NCBI RefSeq assembly: GCF_002355515.1
Contig: NZ_AP014809.1
Location: 1,306,001-1,370,000, forward strand
Source: Methylorubrum populi
GTDB lineage: Bacteria > Pseudomonadota > Alphaproteobacteria > Rhizobiales > Beijerinckiaceae
Direction of reading: 5' to 3'
DNA length: 64,000 nucleotides
A program made the translations under genes and the position numbers. Each line of letters opens with the position of its first letter. The stretch's first letter is position 1. Below, piece after piece: positions 16,836 to 26,030 of the stretch. Below the pieces are notes generated by a model. It saw only the letters and a program-made list of their open reading frames with translations, was not told the DNA's origin and made no database searches.

Positions 16836-19391
16836 ATGGTGGCGGGAGATCGACGCGAGGCGGCACGGGGCGTGCCGCATCTCGCCCTGGCGGGCGCATC
16901 GCTGATCGCCGTGACGGCCCTTGCGGGCGCCGGGGACGCGGCGCCGCTCTCCTCGGAACGGATCAGCCTCGTTCCCGTCACCGCCGACGTGCCATCCAGT
17001 TCGGGCGGAACGGATGCGGTGCGGATCCCGGTCGCGGTCCCGGCCGGGCCGCTCGAGCCGGCCCTGAAGGCCCTGGCCGGACAGGCCGGACTGACGCTCG
17101 CCTACCGAACCGCCCTGACCGAGGGCCTGACCACCAAGGGCGTCCGGGGTGCGTTCCGGCCGCTCGACGCGCTCGTCGAGCTGCTCGCGGGCACCGGCCT
17201 GACCTACCGGGCGGCGGGTCCCTCGACGATCACCCTCGTCAACCCGCGCTACGTCCAGCTCGGGGCCGAGCCGGCCTCCGCCGTCACCCTGGAGGAACTG
17301 GCGGTCGAGGGCCAGGCGGGGAGCGGCGCCCGCGCAGCGGGCCTGCCGCCGCCGACCGGGACGATCGGGCAGCCGCCGGTGCCGTATGCCGGCGGGCAGG
17401 TCGCGTCGGGCTCGCGCCTCGGCCTGCTCGGCAACCGCAACACCTTCGACCAGCCCTTCAACGCGACGAGCTACACCGAGAAGCTGATCCGCGACCAGCA
17501 GGCGCGCAACGTCCAGGACGTCGTCAACAACGACCCCTCGATCCGCACCAACGTGCCGGCCTTCTCCGGCATCCTCGGCTTCTTCATCCGCGGCTTCCCG
17601 GTCTTCGCCCAGGACATCGCCTTCAACGGCCTGTTCGGTGTCGCCGATTCCTTCAACCCGGCGATCGAGCCGATCGAGCGCGTCGAGGTGCTGCGCGGTC
17701 CCTCGACCCTGCTCTCGGGCGTGCCGCCCTTCGGCAATATCGGCGGCATCATCAACCTGATCCCGAAGCGAGCGCTCGAGGAGCCGCTCAACCGCGTCAC
17801 CCTCGGCTACGCCTCCGACGCACAGGTCTACAAGGCGGTCGATATCAGCCGCCGCTTCGGCGCGGACAAGGAATGGGGCATCCGCTTCAACGGCGCGTTC
17901 AACAACGGCGCCACGCCGATCGACAACCAGAGCGTCCATTTCGGCACCGCCGCGCTCGCCCTCGACTATCGCGGCGAGCGCCTGCGGGCGAGCCTCGACC
18001 TCGGCTATCAGGAGCTCGACTTCCAGTCGCCGCTGCGCAACCGCAGCGTCGCGGCCGGCGTGCGCATTCCCCGCGCCCCCGACCTGACGCTCAACCAGCA
18101 CCAGCCCTGGGAGTACCGCGACAGCGCCAACCAGCAGCTCGCGACCCGGGTCGAGTACGACCTGACCCCCGACCTGACCTTCTACGGCGCCTATGGCCGC
18201 TCGAACTTCCGGCAGGAATATTTCGGCGGCGTGCTGACGATCTTCAACGCGCGGGGCGATTACCGCGACCCGATCAGCTACCTGCCGATGCACATCGTCA
18301 ACCGGACCGCCGAGGCGGGCCTGCGCGGCACGTTCGAGACCGGGCCGATCCGGCACAGCTTCGGCCTCGCCGCGGTCGGCTTCTGGCAGGATCTGGCCCA
18401 GCCGACGGCGCAGAATGTCGGCGCGCCCATCGTGTCGAACCTCTACGACCCGGTCATCGTCGCGCCGCGCTCGAGCGTCGGCCTGTCGAACGCGACGCCG
18501 CGCACGTCGAGCCGGATCAACCGCAGCATCGCCGTCGCCGACACGATGGCGCTCTTCGACGATCGGCTGCTCGTCACCGTCGGCGGGCGCTGGCAGAGCC
18601 TCGACGTGAATTCCTACAACCCCGTCACGGGTCTGCGCACCGGCGCCAGCGAGAGCGGCGCCTTCTCGCCGGGCGTCGGCGTCGTGGTGAAGCCGTGGGA
18701 GCGGCTCTCGCTCTACGCCAACTACGTCGAGGGCCTGACCTCGCCGGCCCCGCCGGTGAACGCCGTCAATGCCAGCGCCGCCTTCCCGGCCGCGGTCTCG
18801 CGGCAGACGGAAGTCGGCGCCAAGCTCGATCTCGGCACCGTCGGGCTAGGCTTTGCCGCCTTCGAGATCGAGCAGCCCTTCGACTTCCTCGATGCCCGCA
18901 CCCTGGTCTTTTCGGTCGATGGGCGCCAGCGCAACAGCGGCGTCGAACTCACCGTGTTCGGCGAGCCCGTTCCCGGGGTTCGTGTGCTGGGCGGCGTCAG
19001 CCTGCTCGACGGGGTGCAGGTGCGGTCCCAAGATCCAAGCAATGTCGGCCGGGTCGCGGTCGGCGTGCCGGAGGTGCAGCTCAACCTCTACGGCGAGTAC
19101 GACCTGCCGCCGAACCTCTTACCGGGCTTCCTGCCGGGCCTGACCCTGACCGGACGGGTGATCTATACGGCGGCGCAGTACTACGATCTGGCCAACAGCC
19201 AGAAGATCCCCGATTGGGCGACGCTCGATCTCGGCCTTCGCTATTCCACTCTGTTCCAGGACAGGCCGCTGACGCTGCGGGCGAACGTCGTCAACGTGAC
19301 CGGCAGCAACTACTGGGCGACGACCGGGCGCGGCATCCTCGCCCAGGGGACGCCGCGGACGGTGCTGCTCTCCGCCTCGGTGGACTTTTGA
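16836..19391 (+). CDS. TonB-dependent siderophore receptor with signalling domain
   Basis: An 851-residue outer-membrane receptor of the FecA/FpvA type. A signal peptide (LALAGASLIAVTALAGAG) is followed by a secretin/TonB N-terminal signalling domain (about 60-135; IPVAVPAGPLEPALKALAGQ and LVELLAGTGLTYRAAG). The plug domain contains DVVNNDPSIRTN, FFIRGFPV and IERVEVLRGPSTLLSGVPPF. A 22-strand barrel ends in the aromatic residue required for assembly (LLSASVDF). The STN domain contacts FecR, so ligand binding can activate the ECF sigma factor. ATG 16836 was chosen because it starts directly before a signal peptide; the open frame extends to 16671. The ligand is probably a ferric siderophore. 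Confidence 0.92.
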   Translation: MVAGDRREAARGVPHLALAGASLIAVTALAGAGDAAPLSSERISLVPVTADVPSSSGGTDAVRIPVAVPAGPLEPALKALAGQAGLTLAYRTALTEGLTTKGVRGAFRPLDALVELLAGTGLTYRAAGPSTITLVNPRYVQLGAEPASAVTLEELAVEGQAGSGARAAGLPPPTGTIGQPPVPYAGGQVASGSRLGLLGNRNTFDQPFNATSYTEKLIRDQQARNVQDVVNNDPSIRTNVPAFSGILGFFIRGFPVFAQDIAFNGLFGVADSFNPAIEPIERVEVLRGPSTLLSGVPPFGNIGGIINLIPKRALEEPLNRVTLGYASDAQVYKAVDISRRFGADKEWGIRFNGAFNNGATPIDNQSVHFGTAALALDYRGERLRASLDLGYQELDFQSPLRNRSVAAGVRIPRAPDLTLNQHQPWEYRDSANQQLATRVEYDLTPDLTFYGAYGRSNFRQEYFGGVLTIFNARGDYRDPISYLPMHIVNRTAEAGLRGTFETGPIRHSFGLAAVGFWQDLAQPTAQNVGAPIVSNLYDPVIVAPRSSVGLSNATPRTSSRINRSIAVADTMALFDDRLLVTVGGRWQSLDVNSYNPVTGLRTGASESGAFSPGVGVVVKPWERLSLYANYVEGLTSPAPPVNAVNASAAFPAAVSRQTEVGAKLDLGTVGLGFAAFEIEQPFDFLDARTLVFSVDGRQRNSGVELTVFGEPVPGVRVLGGVSLLDGVQVRSQDPSNVGRVAVGVPEVQLNLYGEYDLPPNLLPGFLPGLTLTGRVIYTAAQYYDLANSQKIPDWATLDLGLRYSTLFQDRPLTLRANVVNVTGSNYWATTGRGILAQGTPRTVLLSASVDF

Positions 19392-19395
19392 GGGA

Positions 19396-20760
19396 TCAGG
19401 CCCGCCGCGTCAGTCGGAACGCGGGGGCGTGGTCGGGCTGGGTCGTCACCACGGCCGCGGGCAGCACCGGGCGGCCATCGGCCCGCTCGATCCGGAAATG
19501 CCCGACGATGCGGCTCAGGGCGAGGGTCGCCTCGGTGAGCGCGAAGGCCGCGCCGATGCAGACCCGCGGCCCCGCCCCGAAGGGCAGGTAGGCGAAGCGC
19601 GGCACCGGCGGCGCGCCGGGCAGGAAGCGGCCGGGATCGAAGGCGTCGGGGTCGCGCCACAGCCGGCGGTGCCGGTGCAGCAGCCAGGGCGAGATCGTGA
19701 CGCTGTCGCCGGCCGCGACCGGCTCCCCGCCGAGTTCGTCCGGGCCGACGGCGCGGCGGGCGAGCACGAAGGCGGAGGGGTAGAGCCGCAGGGTCTCCTC
19801 GATCACCGCGCGGGTGAAGGGTTTGTCCGCGCTCGCGGCCTCGGCGGCCACGGCGCCTTGCGCCTCCGGCGAGAGCGCGAGCAGGGTGCAGGCCCAGAGC
19901 AGGGTCACCGCCGTGGTCTCGTGCCCGGCCAGGATCATGGTGGCGACCTGATCGCGCAGCTCCTCGTGCGTGAAGCCCCGGCCGGTCTCCGGGTCGCGGG
20001 CGGCCCGCAGCAGGTCGAGCAGATCGCGGGCCTCGCTCTGATGCCGCTCGTCCTGCCCCTTGTCCCGGTCGGCGATGATCCCGTCGAGGAAGGCGACCCA
20101 GTCGCGCCGGAAGCGGGCGCGGGCCCGGTCCAGCGGCGTGGCGAAGCGCAGGGGGACGAGCAGGTCGGTGAGGTGCGGGCGCCCGAGCCGGGCGGCGTAG
20201 GCTTCGAGGAAGCCGCGCAGGCGGTCGCCGTGGTTCGCCATGCCGACGGAGAACATGGTGCGCCCGGCGATCTCCAGGGCGAGCCGCTGGAGCGCGGCGA
20301 ACAGATCGACCGGCCCCCGCGCCGCCGGCCGTTCGAGGGCGGCGACCGCCTCGTCGCTGGCGGAGAGGATGTGGGGCACCAGCGTCTCCACCGCCCGCGG
20401 GGTGAAGGCCGGCGCCAGGGTGCGGCGCTGGTGGCGCCACGCCGTCCCCTCGCTGATGAGCAGGCCGTCGCCGAGCATCGGCCGCAGGATGCGGATGCTG
20501 ATCGGGGTGCGGGCGTAGTTGGCGGCGTTGTCGACCAGCACGCGCCGCACGAGATCCGGATCGCTGACGGTGAAGCGGGTGCGCCCGAACAGCCGGCGGC
20601 GGCGCAGGGGGGCCTCGTAGGCGGAGGCCGGCCAGCAGAGGATGCCGTTGACCCGCATCGCCGCGATGAAGCGCAGGGTCGGCAATTCCCGCTCCGGCGG
20701 CACCGGCACCGGCGGCACCAGGCGCGGCACCGCGCCCGCGGGCGGAGCCTGCATGTCCAT
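19396..20760 (-). CDS. Cytochrome P450
   Basis: A 454-residue soluble bacterial P450. The I-helix oxygen motif is AGHETTAV, the K-helix ExxR is EETLR, and the haem loop is FGAGPRVCIGAAF with the thiolate cysteine. The C-helix WRHQRRTLAPAF carries the WxxxR motif. The sequence resembles the CYP-class enzymes fused to or paired with separate ferredoxins, but no redox partner gene is adjacent. The start MDMQAPPAGAVPRL at 20760 avoids an upstream extension without similarity. Its stop lies 4 bases from the stop of the TonB-receptor gene, tail to tail. The substrate is unknown; fatty acids or terpenoids are possible. Confidence 0.93.
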   Translation of the reverse strand: MDMQAPPAGAVPRLVPPVPVPPERELPTLRFIAAMRVNGILCWPASAYEAPLRRRRLFGRTRFTVSDPDLVRRVLVDNAANYARTPISIRILRPMLGDGLLISEGTAWRHQRRTLAPAFTPRAVETLVPHILSASDEAVAALERPAARGPVDLFAALQRLALEIAGRTMFSVGMANHGDRLRGFLEAYAARLGRPHLTDLLVPLRFATPLDRARARFRRDWVAFLDGIIADRDKGQDERHQSEARDLLDLLRAARDPETGRGFTHEELRDQVATMILAGHETTAVTLLWACTLLALSPEAQGAVAAEAASADKPFTRAVIEETLRLYPSAFVLARRAVGPDELGGEPVAAGDSVTISPWLLHRHRRLWRDPDAFDPGRFLPGAPPVPRFAYLPFGAGPRVCIGAAFALTEATLALSRIVGHFRIERADGRPVLPAAVVTTQPDHAPAFRLTRRA

Positions 20761-21056
20761 TCCTCGATCCTCCGCGGCCTCTCGCCGACCTGCCGCGATG
20801 CGTTCTAAGCGCTGGCATCGGTCTTCGCGAGGGCGTTGATCGGGCCCCGCGCGCCGGCACCGCTCCAGCTTCAACGGGAGACTGTACGACACAACATTTG
20901 ACGCGTAGGACGTGCCCTGATGATGGCTGTGTCCTCCGTTCGGCACGCGAGGCGGATCCGGCTGCGAAAGCCCGTCTGGCCGTCCCATGGCCCCTGGGCC
21001 GGCACCCCGCCGGCGCAGGATGCGGCAGCACCGTGCGGCCGCCGAGGAGACTGACG

Positions 21057-21407
21057 ATGATCATCTGGTCCGGTTGGGGCGTGCTCTCCGTGCTGATCGC
21101 GGGCGTGGCCCTGGTGCTGAGCGTGCTCGTCGATCCCGCTCTGGCCCGGATCGGCATCCCGACGCCGACCGGCGTCGTCGCGGTGTGGCTCGCCGCGGCG
21201 GCGCTGAACTGGGTCATCGGCACGCGGCTGAACGGCCGGCCCGACCGGGAGCTGGTCGATCCGCGCACGGGGCAGACCGTGATCCTGCGGGCGCGCCACA
21301 CCCTGTTCTGGATCCCGATGCAGTACCTCTCCGTACTGATGCTGCTGCTCGGCGTGATGGCCGCCTTGGGCGCCTTCTTCGCCAAAGTTCCGGGCCGGCC
21401 GGTCTGA
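21057..21407 (+). CDS. Small integral membrane protein
   Basis: A 116-residue protein of unknown function with three hydrophobic segments: about 4-24 (VLSVLIAGVALVLSVLV), 36-54 (TPTGVVAVWLAAAALNWVIG) and 84-106 (FWIPMQYLSVLMLLLGVMAA). The short loop between helices 2 and 3 is polar (NGRPDRELVDPRTGQ). The start is ATG 21057, with a strong GAGGAGA Shine-Dalgarno eight bases upstream. It is transcribed away from the P450 gene and ends tail-to-tail with the glycan cassette. Confidence 0.75.
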   Translation: MIIWSGWGVLSVLIAGVALVLSVLVDPALARIGIPTPTGVVAVWLAAAALNWVIGTRLNGRPDRELVDPRTGQTVILRARHTLFWIPMQYLSVLMLLLGVMAALGAFFAKVPGRPV

Positions 21408-21468
21408 GGCCCTTGGGCCGACGACGCCCGCGACGCTTGGACTCCCGGACGGTCCCGCGCTCTGCGCG

Positions 21469-22401
21469 CTACGGCAGCGGCATCTCCGGCACCGCCTCGG
21501 CGCGGACCGGTGCAGGCTCGGCGTAGCGGCGCACCATCGCGGCGCAGAACTCCGAGAACTCCTCGCGCACCAGCGGCGCGGAGGTGTGATGCGGAGCGAT
21601 GCCGCGGTGCTCGGGGGTGAAGCAGAAGGTCGCCGTCACCTGGAAGTCGGCCAGCGCCTCCATCTGGCGGTCGAACCAGTCGAGGGCGTTGGGGCGGAAG
21701 CTGTCGGCCCAGGAGAGACCGGTGCGCAGATGGGTGACGCCGAGGCGCTTCATCCAGGCGACCGCCTCGTCGAGGCGGTGATCCTCGAAGTGGAACCACT
21801 GGCACAGGCCGAAATCGGGAGTGCAGCGGGCGAATTCTTCGAGCGCCAGCTTCGGCGTGCCGTCCTGGCGCAGGAGCCCCATATGGAAGTGGCGGTAGTA
21901 GGAGGAGCCTTCCGCCTCCTTGTGGCGGGTGGTGGCGCCCCATTCGAGCGGCAGGTCGTAGAGGCTGTACCAGTGGATGCGGGGCGCCTGGCCCTTCAGC
22001 AGCTCCGCGGTGCGGCGGCAGCCCCAGGCCTGGACCTCCTCGGCGCCGAAGCTCGACACCCCGACCTCCGAGACCCAGACCGGCAGATGCGTCACCGCGC
22101 GGATCTCGGCGACCTTCTGCGGCCATTCGTGGATCTGCCAGAGATTCCAGTCGAGAGGGAAGCCGTGCACCGCCACCGCGTCGAGCCCGTCGAGCACCCC
22201 TTGCCCCTGCATCCGCCGCATGAAGTGCGGATCGATCGGCGAGATGCCGCCGAGCACCTGCGGCAGGTCCGGCGCCTCGGCCCGGATCGCGCGGGAGGCG
22301 TCCTTCACCATCTCGCCGAATAGGAACCAGTCCGGGTCGATCTCGGGATCCCAGTGCGACTTGTTGTTGGGCTCGTTCCAGAGCATCACCGCTTCAAGCA
22401 T
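21469..22401 (-). CDS. Clan-A glycoside-hydrolase-like protein
   Basis: A 310-residue protein with a TIM-barrel glycosidase look. MLWNEPNNKSHWDPEIDPDW carries the Asn-Glu-Pro acid/base motif of clan GH-A, and PVWVSEVGVSSFG offers the nucleophile glutamate at the end of a later strand. Between them is DGLDAVAVHGFPLDW. No signal peptide is present, unlike secreted xylosidases of GH39. It is the last gene of a twelve-gene run, and its ATG overlaps the previous stop by one base (TGATG). It could trim or transglycosylate the product inside the cell, or be a non-catalytic relative. Confidence 0.7.
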   Translation of the reverse strand: MLEAVMLWNEPNNKSHWDPEIDPDWFLFGEMVKDASRAIRAEAPDLPQVLGGISPIDPHFMRRMQGQGVLDGLDAVAVHGFPLDWNLWQIHEWPQKVAEIRAVTHLPVWVSEVGVSSFGAEEVQAWGCRRTAELLKGQAPRIHWYSLYDLPLEWGATTRHKEAEGSSYYRHFHMGLLRQDGTPKLALEEFARCTPDFGLCQWFHFEDHRLDEAVAWMKRLGVTHLRTGLSWADSFRPNALDWFDRQMEALADFQVTATFCFTPEHRGIAPHHTSAPLVREEFSEFCAAMVRRYAEPAPVRAEAVPEMPLP

Positions 22402-23165
22402 CACGTCTCCCGTTGCCCGTCGGCCCGCGCCGGATAGGCGGCTTCCGCCCCGTAGGGGGCCTCGACCCGCCGGCAGAGATAGACCTCCGCCTCCGGCCGA
22501 TCTTGAATCGCAAAGCCGCTCGCGCGCAGCATCGCCTCGATCCCGGCGCGGTTGGGGATCCACCAGTTGGTGCAATCGTGGGCGTAGGCGTGCTCGACGA
22601 AATGCATCCGCGGATAGCCCGGCCGCTCGAAGGCATCCATGTCGAAGAAGTCGTAATCCTCGGCCACCGGCTCGACCTGGGGCGAACCGCGCAGCATCGA
22701 CTGGAACACGAGAAGGTCGTCGGCCACGTGCTCGTGGATCAGGTCGAGGGCGAGCAGCGGGTGGCGCAGGTGGTAGAACACCCCCATGAAGATCACCACG
22801 TCGAAGCGCTCACCGAGACGGCCGACGTCGTAGACCGAGAGGTTGCGGAACTCGATGTCGTAGCCCAGCCGCTCGGCGACGAAGCGGCCCTGCGCGAGGT
22901 AGTGCTCGTCGGAATCGAGACCGAGCACGCGCGCCGCGCCGCGCCGCTTCATCTCGACGCTGTAGAAGCCGGCATTGCAGCCGATATCGAGCACCGACTT
23001 CCCGGTGAGGTCGGCGGGCAGGGCGTGGGCGAAGCGCTGGAACTTGAAGCCCGGATAATCGCCGAGGAAATGGTTCGGCGCAGTCCAGACCCCCTCCCCG
23101 AGATCGATGTTGTGGAACCACGGCCCGAGGGCCTCCGCCTGCCGGCGCAGATCGGCCTGATTCAT
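22401..23165 (-). CDS. SAM-dependent methyltransferase of the glycan cassette
   Basis: A 254-residue methyltransferase similar in layout to the CmoB-like group. It starts LRRQAEALGPWFHNIDLGEG, then WTAPNHFLGDYPG. SAM motif I is SVLDIGCNAGFYSVEMKRRG, motif II VLGLDSD, and DVVIFMGVFYHLRHPLLALD follows; WWIPNRAGIEAMLRASGF is near the end. I recall an NCBIfam family (TIGR04290) of this type found in glycosyltransferase cassettes; this should be checked. It overlaps the phosphatase gene by 4 bases upstream and the hydrolase gene by 1 base downstream. The acceptor is probably a sugar or cyclitol hydroxyl, by context only. Confidence 0.83.
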   Translation of the reverse strand: MNQADLRRQAEALGPWFHNIDLGEGVWTAPNHFLGDYPGFKFQRFAHALPADLTGKSVLDIGCNAGFYSVEMKRRGAARVLGLDSDEHYLAQGRFVAERLGYDIEFRNLSVYDVGRLGERFDVVIFMGVFYHLRHPLLALDLIHEHVADDLLVFQSMLRGSPQVEPVAEDYDFFDMDAFERPGYPRMHFVEHAYAHDCTNWWIPNRAGIEAMLRASGFAIQDRPEAEVYLCRRVEAPYGAEAAYPARADGQRET

Positions 23166-23764
23166 CCCGCCAACCGCTCGTTGATGGACACGACCCGTCC
23201 GCCGCCGGGCCAGAGTTCGAGTTCGTTGCAGGAGGCCGGGGCGACGACGATGCGGTCGTAGGCGTCGAGCGGCAGCCCGAGCACGCCGAGAAGCGCGGCG
23301 CGGATCGGGTCGCCGTGGCTCACGAGAATCACGGGAGGCCCCTCCTCCGCCGCGAGCCGATCGAGCAGGCCGCCGACCCGCGCCTGCACCGCGGCCATGC
23401 TCTCGCCGCCCGGTGGGCGGGCGGAGCCGCGGGACGTGTTCCAGGCGGTCCAGGCGGGGTCGCCGTCGAGGTCGGCGAAGGGTTTGCCGGTCCAATCGCC
23501 AAAGGCGATCTCGTCGAGTTCGTCCGCCACCTCGGCGCCGACGCCGAGGGCCTCGGCCAGGGGCGCGGCGGTCTCACGCGTGCGCGACTGCGGGCTTGAC
23601 AGGAGGCGCACGGTTTCGCCCGCAAAACGCCGGGCGAGGGCCGCGGCGACGGTCCGCGCCTCGGCGCGGCCGGCCTCGCTGAGGGACACGCCGGACATGC
23701 GCCCGCACAGGATCCGCCCGAGCCGGTCGTGGCTGCCGTGGCGCAGGAACAGGAGGCGTCTCAT
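23162..23764 (-). CDS. Histidine phosphatase family protein
   Basis: A 200-residue member of the phosphoglycerate-mutase-like phosphatases. The catalytic RHG is at [15 protein letters not shown], the second arginine in [13 protein letters not shown], the acid in [12 protein letters not shown] and the second histidine in [20 protein letters not shown]. It overlaps the inositol-phosphate synthase gene upstream by 4 bases, so dephosphorylation of inositol phosphate or of another phosphosugar intermediate is an attractive role. The family also contains alpha-ribazole phosphatase and other activities, so this is inference. Confidence 0.87.
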   Translation of the reverse strand: MRRLLFLRHGSHDRLGRILCGRMSGVSLSEAGRAEARTVAAALARRFAGETVRLLSSPQSRTRETAAPLAEALGVGAEVADELDEIAFGDWTGKPFADLDGDPAWTAWNTSRGSARPPGGESMAAVQARVGGLLDRLAAEEGPPVILVSHGDPIRAALLGVLGLPLDAYDRIVVAPASCNELELWPGGGRVVSINERLAG

Positions 23765-24852
23765 GCGGGCTCGCCGGCGGCGAAGAGCAGGGTCCGCGCA
23801 TGCGCCTCGGCGTCGGTGTACTGCACCGGCGGCGACTTCATGAACCAGGCCGACGGCCCGTCGAGCGCCCCGCCGAGCCCCCGGTCGAGGGCGATGCGGG
23901 CGCAGCGCACGGCATCGACGACGATGCCGGCCGAGTTCGGCGAATCCCAGACTTCGAGCTTCAGCTCCATGTTGAGCGGCACGCCGCCGAAGCCGGTCCC
24001 TTCGAGGCGGATATGCGCCCATTTGCGGTCTTCGAGCCAGGGCACGTGGTCGCTCGGGCCGACATGGATGTTGCCGGGCGCGAGCGGCGCATCGAGCTGG
24101 CTCGTCACGGCGCGGGTCTTCGACAGCTTCTTCGATTCGAGCCGCTCGCGCTCCAGCATGTTGAGGAAGTCGGCATTGCCGCCGAAATTGAGCTGGTAGG
24201 TCCGCTCCAGCTTGACCCCGCGCTCGCGCAGCAGATTGGCCAGCACCCGGTGGACGATGGTGGCGCCGACCTGGCTCTTGATGTCGTCGCCGACGATGGG
24301 CAGGCCGCGTTCCTCGAACCGGGCCCGCCACGCGGCGTCGGAGGCGATGAAGACCGGGATGCAGTTGACGAAGGCGCAGCCGGCATCGAGGGCGCAGCGC
24401 GCGTAGAACTCGGTCGCTCGCTGCGAGCCGACCGGCAGGTAGTTCACGAGCACCTGTGTGCGGCTGCGCTTCAGCGCCTCGACCACGTCGGCGACGGGCT
24501 CGGGCGATTCCGTGATGATCCCCTGCAGGTAGCGGCCGATGCCGTCGAAGGTCGGGCCGCGCTGCACGGTGACGCCGCTCGGCGGCACGGCGGCGAAGAG
24601 GTGGGTGTTGTTTGGGTGCGCGAGGATCGCCCGCGCCACGTCCAGCCCGACCTTCTCCGCCGACACGTCGAAGGCGCAGGCGAGTTCGATGTCGCCGATC
24701 CGGTAGCCGCCGAGTTCGGGCGAGATCAGACCCGGCACCGCCTCGTCCGCGGAGGCGTCGCGGTAATGCTGCAGGCCCTGCACGAAGGCGGAGGCGCAGT
24801 TGCCGACGCCGACGATGCCGACGCGGATCGGTTCGGCACAGGGGGCTGCCAT
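23761..24852 (-). CDS. ino1: Inositol-3-phosphate synthase (actinobacterial type)
   Basis: A 363-residue enzyme that converts glucose-6-phosphate to 1L-myo-inositol-1-phosphate (the 3-phosphate by D numbering) using NAD. The N-terminal Rossmann motif [19 protein letters not shown] and the segments [72 protein letters not shown] and [19 protein letters not shown] match Mycobacterium Ino1 closely. The start at ATG 24852 overlaps the stop of the epimerase gene by one base (TGATG). Such enzymes are uncommon in alphaproteobacteria, so it was probably acquired with the cassette. It would supply inositol for the end product. Confidence 0.93.
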   Translation of the reverse strand: MAAPCAEPIRVGIVGVGNCASAFVQGLQHYRDASADEAVPGLISPELGGYRIGDIELACAFDVSAEKVGLDVARAILAHPNNTHLFAAVPPSGVTVQRGPTFDGIGRYLQGIITESPEPVADVVEALKRSRTQVLVNYLPVGSQRATEFYARCALDAGCAFVNCIPVFIASDAAWRARFEERGLPIVGDDIKSQVGATIVHRVLANLLRERGVKLERTYQLNFGGNADFLNMLERERLESKKLSKTRAVTSQLDAPLAPGNIHVGPSDHVPWLEDRKWAHIRLEGTGFGGVPLNMELKLEVWDSPNSAGIVVDAVRCARIALDRGLGGALDGPSAWFMKSPPVQYTDAEAHARTLLFAAGEPA

Positions 24853-25949
24853 CACGTCGGCCCTCGGGCGAGATCGCCGACCGCCGGCTCGGCCGGCTGA
24901 AACGGGCGGCTTCCGACGAAGCGCCCGAGGCCCGGTACCGCCGCCGGCTCGGGCGGGCGGATCTCCCTGGCGAACCACGCGATGGTGGCCTCCAGCCCCT
25001 GTTCCAGCGGCACCTGCGGCGCCCAGCCGAGAAGCGTTTCGGCGCGGGTGATGTCGGGGCGGCGGCGCTGCGGGTCGTCCACGGGGAGCGGGCGGCGCAC
25101 CACCGACGAGCGGGTGCCGGTCATCCGGGTGACGAGGTCGACCAGCTCCGCCACCGTCATCTCGCGCGGATTGCCGAGATTGACCGGGCCGCCGGGCGAG
25201 GTCTCGCGGTCCATCAGCCGCATCAGCCCCTCGACGAGGTCGGCGGCGTAGCAGAACGAGCGGGTCTGCTCGCCGTTGCCGTAGACGGTGATCGGCTCGC
25301 CCGCGAGCGCCTGGCAGACGACGTTGGAAACCACGCGCCCGTCATCGGCCCGCATCCGGGGACCGTAGGTGTTGAAGATGCGCGCCACCCGCACGTCGAG
25401 CCGGTGCACCCGCTCGAAATCGAAGACCAGGGTCTCGGCCGAGCGCTTGCCCTCGTCGTAGCAGGCGCGCGGCCCCGTGGGATTGACGTTGCCCCAGTAG
25501 GATTCGGTCTGCGGATGCACCTCCGGATCGCCGTAGACCTCGCTGGTGGAGGCCTGCAGGAAGCGCGCCCCGTCGTCCTTCGCCCGCTCCAGCAGGCGGT
25601 TGGTGCCGACGACGCTCGTCATCATCGTGTGCATCGGGTCCGCTTGGTAGTGCGGCGGCGAGGCGGCGCAGGCGAGATTGAAGATGCGGTCGAAGCGCGG
25701 CAGCACCGGCAGCGGCCCGGTCACGTCCGCCTCGACGAGTTCCAAGCGCGGCTCGCGGGCGAGATGGGCGAGGTTGTCGCGGCGCCCGGTCAGGAAGCTG
25801 TCGAGGGCGACGACGCGGGCGCCCCGCGCCAGCAGCGCATCGACGAGGTGCGAGCCGATGAAGCCCGCGCCTCCGGCCACGAGCACGTGCCGGCCGTCCT
25901 GATCGGCCCCTCTTTCTTCCATCTGGTTGCCCAATGCGCGTCCCCCCAT
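24852..25949 (-). CDS. NAD-dependent sugar-nucleotide epimerase/decarboxylase (UDP-xylose synthase-like)
   Basis: A 365-residue extended SDR. The NAD motif is [20 protein letters not shown], the substrate region [20 protein letters not shown] resembles UDP-glucuronate decarboxylases, and the catalytic triad includes [20 protein letters not shown] and YDEGKRSAE (YxxxK). [20 protein letters not shown] is also typical. The start is ATG 25949, since the AAGGAG Shine-Dalgarno lies nine bases before it; an in-frame start 27 bases earlier has no such site. The product is probably UDP-xylose or a related pentose donor. It lies 81 bases after the first glycosyltransferase gene's stop, the widest gap inside the cassette. 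Confidence 0.85.
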   Translation of the reverse strand: MGGRALGNQMEERGADQDGRHVLVAGGAGFIGSHLVDALLARGARVVALDSFLTGRRDNLAHLAREPRLELVEADVTGPLPVLPRFDRIFNLACAASPPHYQADPMHTMMTSVVGTNRLLERAKDDGARFLQASTSEVYGDPEVHPQTESYWGNVNPTGPRACYDEGKRSAETLVFDFERVHRLDVRVARIFNTYGPRMRADDGRVVSNVVCQALAGEPITVYGNGEQTRSFCYAADLVEGLMRLMDRETSPGGPVNLGNPREMTVAELVDLVTRMTGTRSSVVRRPLPVDDPQRRRPDITRAETLLGWAPQVPLEQGLEATIAWFAREIRPPEPAAVPGLGRFVGSRPFQPAEPAVGDLARGPT

Positions 25950-26030
25950 GGACTCAACTCCTTCGGCCTGGATCATCGCCCCGAAGGATGGCCTTCGGCC
26001 CTCGGAAGAAGACGATGTGAAAACAGAAAC

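Noticed and set aside
19310..22126. 938-codon minus-strand open frame
   Set aside because: Out-of-frame read across the glycosidase-like and P450 genes, which have strong motifs in other frames.
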